In this document: one piece after another, positions 7,654 through 10,441 of the stretch | How the letters are laid out: the number at the start of each line of letters is the position of its first letter | Position numbering within the stretch: the stretch's first letter is position 1 | From: a bacterium | Lineage (GTDB): Bacteria; Actinomycetota; Humimicrobiia; Humimicrobiales; Humimicrobiaceae | Direction: 5' to 3' | Assembly: GCA_030611285.1 (NCBI GenBank) | Contig: JAUWQC010000021.1 | Location: 1 to 10,441, forward strand | Length of the DNA: 10,441 nt | Made by a program: the position numbers and the translations under genes | The notes under the pieces: generated by a model | Databases searched by the model: none | The model's input: the letters and a program-made list of their open reading frames with translations, nothing else | What the model was told of the DNA's origin: nothing

Positions 7654-8631
7654 TCAAGCATATCTTGAATTATACTTTCTTTTCATGTATTCTTCTATCT
7701 CAATCATCGGAGGTCTTTGTTTCTCTTCAAGTTTTATTTGCGAAATAAAGTATTCTTTTTTAAAATAATCAATCTGACTAAATATTTTGTTTAGTTCTTT
7801 TACAATTATTATCTTATTATAATGCTGGAGCTTCTCTAAAACTGCCTGCAGGATCCCAAAAGCCATTTTTGAAAGAGCAGAGAGTGGCTGGTTCTTATGT
7901 ATTCTTCTAATTACATTTACCTGGCCAATTTTATCAAGTCCGAATTTTTCATAAACATCAATTAGCATTCCCGTTTCTACGCCATAACCGGTAAAAAACG
8001 GGATTTGCTCAAGAATTTCCCGCCTTGCAGCGTACTCTCCTGCAAGCGGCTGCAGAATTCTACTGAGTTCAGGATAAAAAAGATTTAGAATCGGTCTTAC
8101 CAGTATCTCTGTAACTCTTCCACCTTCACTTTTCATATAACTGCCATCGATTTCTAGCGGTCTTCTATAGAAAGCTTTAACTAAAAGAATTTCATCATAC
8201 ATAATAAGTGGACCCAGGATTCCATATATGATTTTTGAATGAAAATTTTTGATGTCTGAATCACACCAGGAAATTATATCACCATTTAAAACATGGAGAC
8301 TTTTCCATAAAGCTTCACCTTTACCCTGATTTGTCCCGTATTTTTTTAATATATCCTTATGCCTGATAATCTTAAATCCAATTGATTTAACTATTTCCAA
8401 AGTTGAATCAGTTGAGCCTGAATCGATAACTATAACTTCATCCAGAAGACCTTCCTGATATAATTCTTTTTTTATAGTTCTTAATATATATTCTATTGTC
8501 TGTGATTCGTTCAATGTCGGAAGGCAAAGACTTATTTTTAGATTTTTCTTGTTTTTTATTTTTACTAATTGCCTGACATCAAATTGCAAATAATGGAAAG
8601 TATTTTTTTGATACCATTCATCAATATTCAT
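7654..8631 (-). CDS. gpgS: Glucosyl-3-phosphoglycerate synthase (GT81)
   Basis: This 325-residue enzyme matches GpgS closely along its length. It transfers glucose from a nucleotide sugar to 3-phospho-D-glycerate, giving glucosyl-3-phosphoglycerate, the committed step of the phosphorylated route to glucosylglycerate. Visible motifs are LPTLNESQTI (38-47), DSGSTD (70-75), GKGEALWKSL (103-112), the metal-binding DSD (124-126), LVKAFYRRPL (150-159), GGRVTE (170-175), LQPLAGEYAARR (193-204) and GYGVETG (215-221). H245 sits where mycobacterial GpgS has its catalytic-site histidine. The C-terminus is shorter and more basic than the actinobacterial protein, but the catalytic core is complete. The ATG follows an AAGGGG ribosome-binding site by 9 nt. 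It lies 42 nt downstream of the GT4 gene on the same strand. In Mycobacterium the same enzyme feeds methylglucose lipopolysaccharide; the neighbours here point instead to a compatible solute. Confidence 0.93.
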   Translation of the reverse strand: MNIDEWYQKNTFHYLQFDVRQLVKIKNKKNLKISLCLPTLNESQTIEYILRTIKKELYQEGLLDEVIVIDSGSTDSTLEIVKSIGFKIIRHKDILKKYGTNQGKGEALWKSLHVLNGDIISWCDSDIKNFHSKIIYGILGPLIMYDEILLVKAFYRRPLEIDGSYMKSEGGRVTEILVRPILNLFYPELSRILQPLAGEYAARREILEQIPFFTGYGVETGMLIDVYEKFGLDKIGQVNVIRRIHKNQPLSALSKMAFGILQAVLEKLQHYNKIIIVKELNKIFSQIDYFKKEYFISQIKLEEKQRPPMIEIEEYMKRKYNSRYA

Positions 8632-8673
8632 ACTATTTATCCCCTTTCCATATTTGCTATGATTTTTCCGGTT

Positions 8674-9951
8674 TTAATTTAAGAAAGCTTTTAATTTTTT
8701 AACCAGAAATTCAGATGAGTAAAACTTTTTAGCTATTTCATAGTTTATATTTGTTATTTTTCCCCTGTATTTTTTATCTGATAATATTTTTAGAACTTTT
8801 TTAACACAATCTTCATTCACTACTTTATCAATGACAATAAATTTAAAGCCTTTTTCAAGTATATCCTTTAGAACCGGATAATTATTTACAAAAAGAGGTT
8901 TTTTAAATGCTGCCGCTTCTATTACCGGATTGCCAAAACCTTCAATGTCGCTGGGTAATGTTACAAGATCACATGCACTATAAAGCTCATATATATCAAA
9001 TTTTTTAAAGAACTTTTTTACCCTTATCATTTTATTTCCAAACTGATAATTATTCCTTAAGATTAGATTTATGTTTTTTTTGGCCGCTATCTCAATTATT
9101 TTATTAAAATAATCCATTTCTTGCTTCTCCGGACTACCACTTATAAAAAGAAATACTTTTCTATTGATTTTTTTAGATAATTTCTCGACAAGGTATATGC
9201 TTCTTTCAATATTTTTCCTTCCTATAATACGTGTGGGCTGCAGAAATAAAAGATCTCTTCTGTCTATTCCCAAAAAATCCCTTGCTTTCTTTATAGAACT
9301 GGCACAATTATATTTTGGGTTATCAAGTATCTTAAAATTAAAAATGTTTGGAATATACTCTGCCTTAATTTTTTTCCTTTCAAATAGTGCTTCTTTTGCC
9401 TGGCTGTTTATTACCACATGTTTAATCAAGTTTATATCAGGAGGGAAATATTTCTCTAAAATAGCGCTAATATTATTATTTAAAAATTCATCTCTTTCCC
9501 AGTAAAAATCATGGTGGCGGGTAATTGTCTTAATACCGTGCTCGGAAATTATATCATTTAAAGCAATACCAAGTGGTATATTTAGGGGAATTGAAAGCGC
9601 ATTTTCAATACTGAAATATTTAATATTGTCTTCTGCCAGTATTTGATTAAATTTTTTCTTTATAGCATTTTTTATTACTTCTATTCTATCAATCAGGTTA
9701 AATGATTTGTAAGAATCTTTAAATTTTTCCAAATTAAAGGCATAATTCTTGATCTTAGAAATTTCAGGGTGATAGAAATCCATTTCTTCTATCAAATAAT
9801 ATTTTTTTATGTTATCAGTTTTAGCAAAGTCTCCTGCAATATAAATTGGTAAAAGTCCCAGTGAAAGAAAAGTTTCAGCCCATTTATCTGCCTCTATGGA
9901 TACCCCGTCTCTTCCGCCAAGTCTTGTAGATATAATTGCTATTTTATCCAT
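8674..9951 (-). CDS. GT4 glycosyltransferase resembling mannosylglucosyl(phospho)glycerate synthase (MggA/MggS)
   Basis: A 425-residue GT-B, GT4-type glycosyltransferase. The N-terminal half has GGRDGVS (12-18), IENALSIPLNIPLG (115-128) and RHHDFYWER (145-153). The C-terminal nucleotide-sugar domain has PTRIIGRKN (239-247) and the GT4 E-x7-E motif in EGFGNPVIE (337-345). As I recall them, the N-terminal motifs are typical of the enzymes that add mannose from GDP-mannose to glucosyl-3-phosphoglycerate (MggA, Petrotoga mobilis) or to glucosylglycerate (MggS, Thermotoga maritima). Direct proximity to gpgS supports this, since mggA and gpgS were found functionally connected in Petrotoga. The two acceptors cannot be told apart from sequence alone. 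The ATG at 9951 is 9 nt after GAGGG; an ATG at 9960 abuts that site and is rejected. The gene starts 49 nt after the PIN toxin stop. Confidence 0.75.
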   Translation of the reverse strand: MDKIAIISTRLGGRDGVSIEADKWAETFLSLGLLPIYIAGDFAKTDNIKKYYLIEEMDFYHPEISKIKNYAFNLEKFKDSYKSFNLIDRIEVIKNAIKKKFNQILAEDNIKYFSIENALSIPLNIPLGIALNDIISEHGIKTITRHHDFYWERDEFLNNNISAILEKYFPPDINLIKHVVINSQAKEALFERKKIKAEYIPNIFNFKILDNPKYNCASSIKKARDFLGIDRRDLLFLQPTRIIGRKNIERSIYLVEKLSKKINRKVFLFISGSPEKQEMDYFNKIIEIAAKKNINLILRNNYQFGNKMIRVKKFFKKFDIYELYSACDLVTLPSDIEGFGNPVIEAAAFKKPLFVNNYPVLKDILEKGFKFIVIDKVVNEDCVKKVLKILSDKKYRGKITNINYEIAKKFYSSEFLVKKLKAFLN

Positions 9952-10000
9952 TGTATACATCCCTCAAAATAGTTCAGTTTAACCATAATCTATTTTACAA

Positions 10001-10397
10001 TCAGGGCAATACTTCAAAACCCTGTTCCTTAAAATGACTATCAAATGTGAAAACTTTTTTAAGCCCCAAATACCTAATTATTTCAAAACTGGTACAGTCA
10101 ATAAAACTGATATTTTTTCGGTGGGCAGTTAACAAACTGCTAATAGCTATATTATGAATTCTTTCATCCACCCAATGAATATTTATAATTGGAATTATAT
10201 CATCCTGGAATGCCCTAACTGCATCTAGACCTAACCTGTTCTGGACCAATACTATAGTTTCAATTATTATATAATTAGAACTATGAAATACTTCTTTGCT
10301 GCCTATTAACTTTAAAAAAGTATTTTTAGATTCTTTATGAAATTCATCCCCGGAATCTAAGATTGCAAAAAAAGCACTTGTGTCTATATATACTCAT
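10001..10397 (-). pseudogene. PIN-domain (VapC-type) toxin, frame broken at a (TA)4 tract
   Basis: From 10393 the frame encodes about 130 residues of a full PIN ribonuclease domain. All four acidic residues are present: D in YIDTSAF, E in IIIETIV, D in SFIDCTSF and D in FTFDSHF. VapC toxins cleave RNA (often tRNA or rRNA) and are neutralised by a cognate antitoxin. The frame has no usable start: its codon at 10393 is GTA and the codon before it is TGA. The natural start is the ATG at 10395-10397, overlapping the antitoxin stop as ATGA, but it runs out of frame (MSIYRHK, then an early stop). One extra TA in the (TA)4 tract at 10385-10392 would restore MSIYIDTSAFFAI and a normal 132-residue toxin. 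An in-frame TTG at 10249 would give only a C-terminal fragment. This could be a real slippage mutation, a phase-variable tract or an assembly error. Confidence 0.75.
10385..10392 (-). repeat. (TA)4 dinucleotide tract at the toxin start
   Basis: Four TA units lie 5 bases after the toxin start codon. This is the point where the toxin reading frame and the start codon lose register. A change of +1 unit (2 nt) puts the ATG in frame with the complete PIN domain, which makes the tract the likely site of a slippage or sequencing event. Confidence 0.7.
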
Positions 10398-10441
10398 TTC
10401 TTAAAGTCTTCAGCTAAATATTTATCATGTTTAATTGAAAT
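10394..10441 (-). CDS. C-terminal end of a probable VapB-type antitoxin (partial)
   Basis: Fifteen codons and a TGA are visible, reading ISIKHDKYLAEDFKK; the rest of the gene lies beyond the window. Its stop overlaps the toxin ATG in an ATGA arrangement, typical of translationally coupled antitoxin-toxin pairs. The DNA-binding domain, which would show whether this is an RHH, AbrB or other antitoxin, is not visible. The call rests on position and overlap with the PIN gene, plus the charged tail. Confidence 0.5.
   Translation of the reverse strand: MSIKHDKYLAEDFKK

Noticed and set aside
9164..9505. A 113-codon plus-strand ORF
   Set aside because: It lies entirely antisense to the GT4 coding sequence, shows no family features and is explained as a shadow of that gene.
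1..10441. CRISPR arrays, insertion sequences, tRNA or rRNA genes
   Set aside because: I saw no regularly spaced repeats, transposase motifs, terminal inverted repeats or tRNA/rRNA signatures on either strand.

Overview
This is an AT-rich bacterial window with compact gene packing, Shine-Dalgarno-led starts and mostly short gaps. It carries bacterial housekeeping genes (a PlsY-type acyltransferase and NrdR), a bacterial eRF1-like release-factor homologue, and a cluster for glucosylglycerate-type compatible solutes. I cannot assign a lineage. The solute genes recall those of thermophilic or halotolerant anaerobes such as Petrotoga, Thermotoga and Persephonella, but this is only an analogy.

Layout: (1) 1-1131, plus strand: the 3' part of a PlsY-family membrane acyltransferase gene (its start lies outside the window), followed 3 nt later by nrdR. 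(2) 1144-2301, minus strand: an eRF1-like protein with a C-terminal zinc ribbon, convergent with nrdR. (3) 2454-3314, plus strand: an LpxL/HtrB/PatA-type lipid acyltransferase, divergent from the eRF1-like gene across a 152-nt spacer with a candidate promoter. (4) 3438-6275, plus strand: a complete SERCA-like type II P-type cation ATPase. It has no ATG, GTG or TTG near its N-terminus; a strong Shine-Dalgarno points to an ATA codon at 3438. (5) 6288-9951, minus strand: three glycosyltransferases transcribed in the order GT4 (MggA/MggS-like), GpgS, MGS/Ggs-like GT. (6) 10001-10441, minus strand: a PIN-domain (VapC) toxin whose frame is broken at a (TA)4 tract, preceded by the last 15 codons of a probable antitoxin.

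How the genes work together: GpgS would make glucosyl-3-phosphoglycerate, the MGS/Ggs-like enzyme could make glucosylglycerate (or mannosylglycerate) directly from D-glycerate, and the GT4 enzyme would add a second sugar. Together they suggest mannosylglucosylglycerate or a related solute made by two converging routes, as described in Petrotoga mobilis. No phosphatase for the phosphorylated route is in the window. The two lipid acyltransferases belong to phospholipid or glycolipid assembly, and the ATPase probably exports Ca2+.

Nothing here looks like an entirely new system. The points most worth a second look are the compact two-route solute cluster, the ATA start, the GGQ-less release-factor homologue and the slipped PIN toxin.
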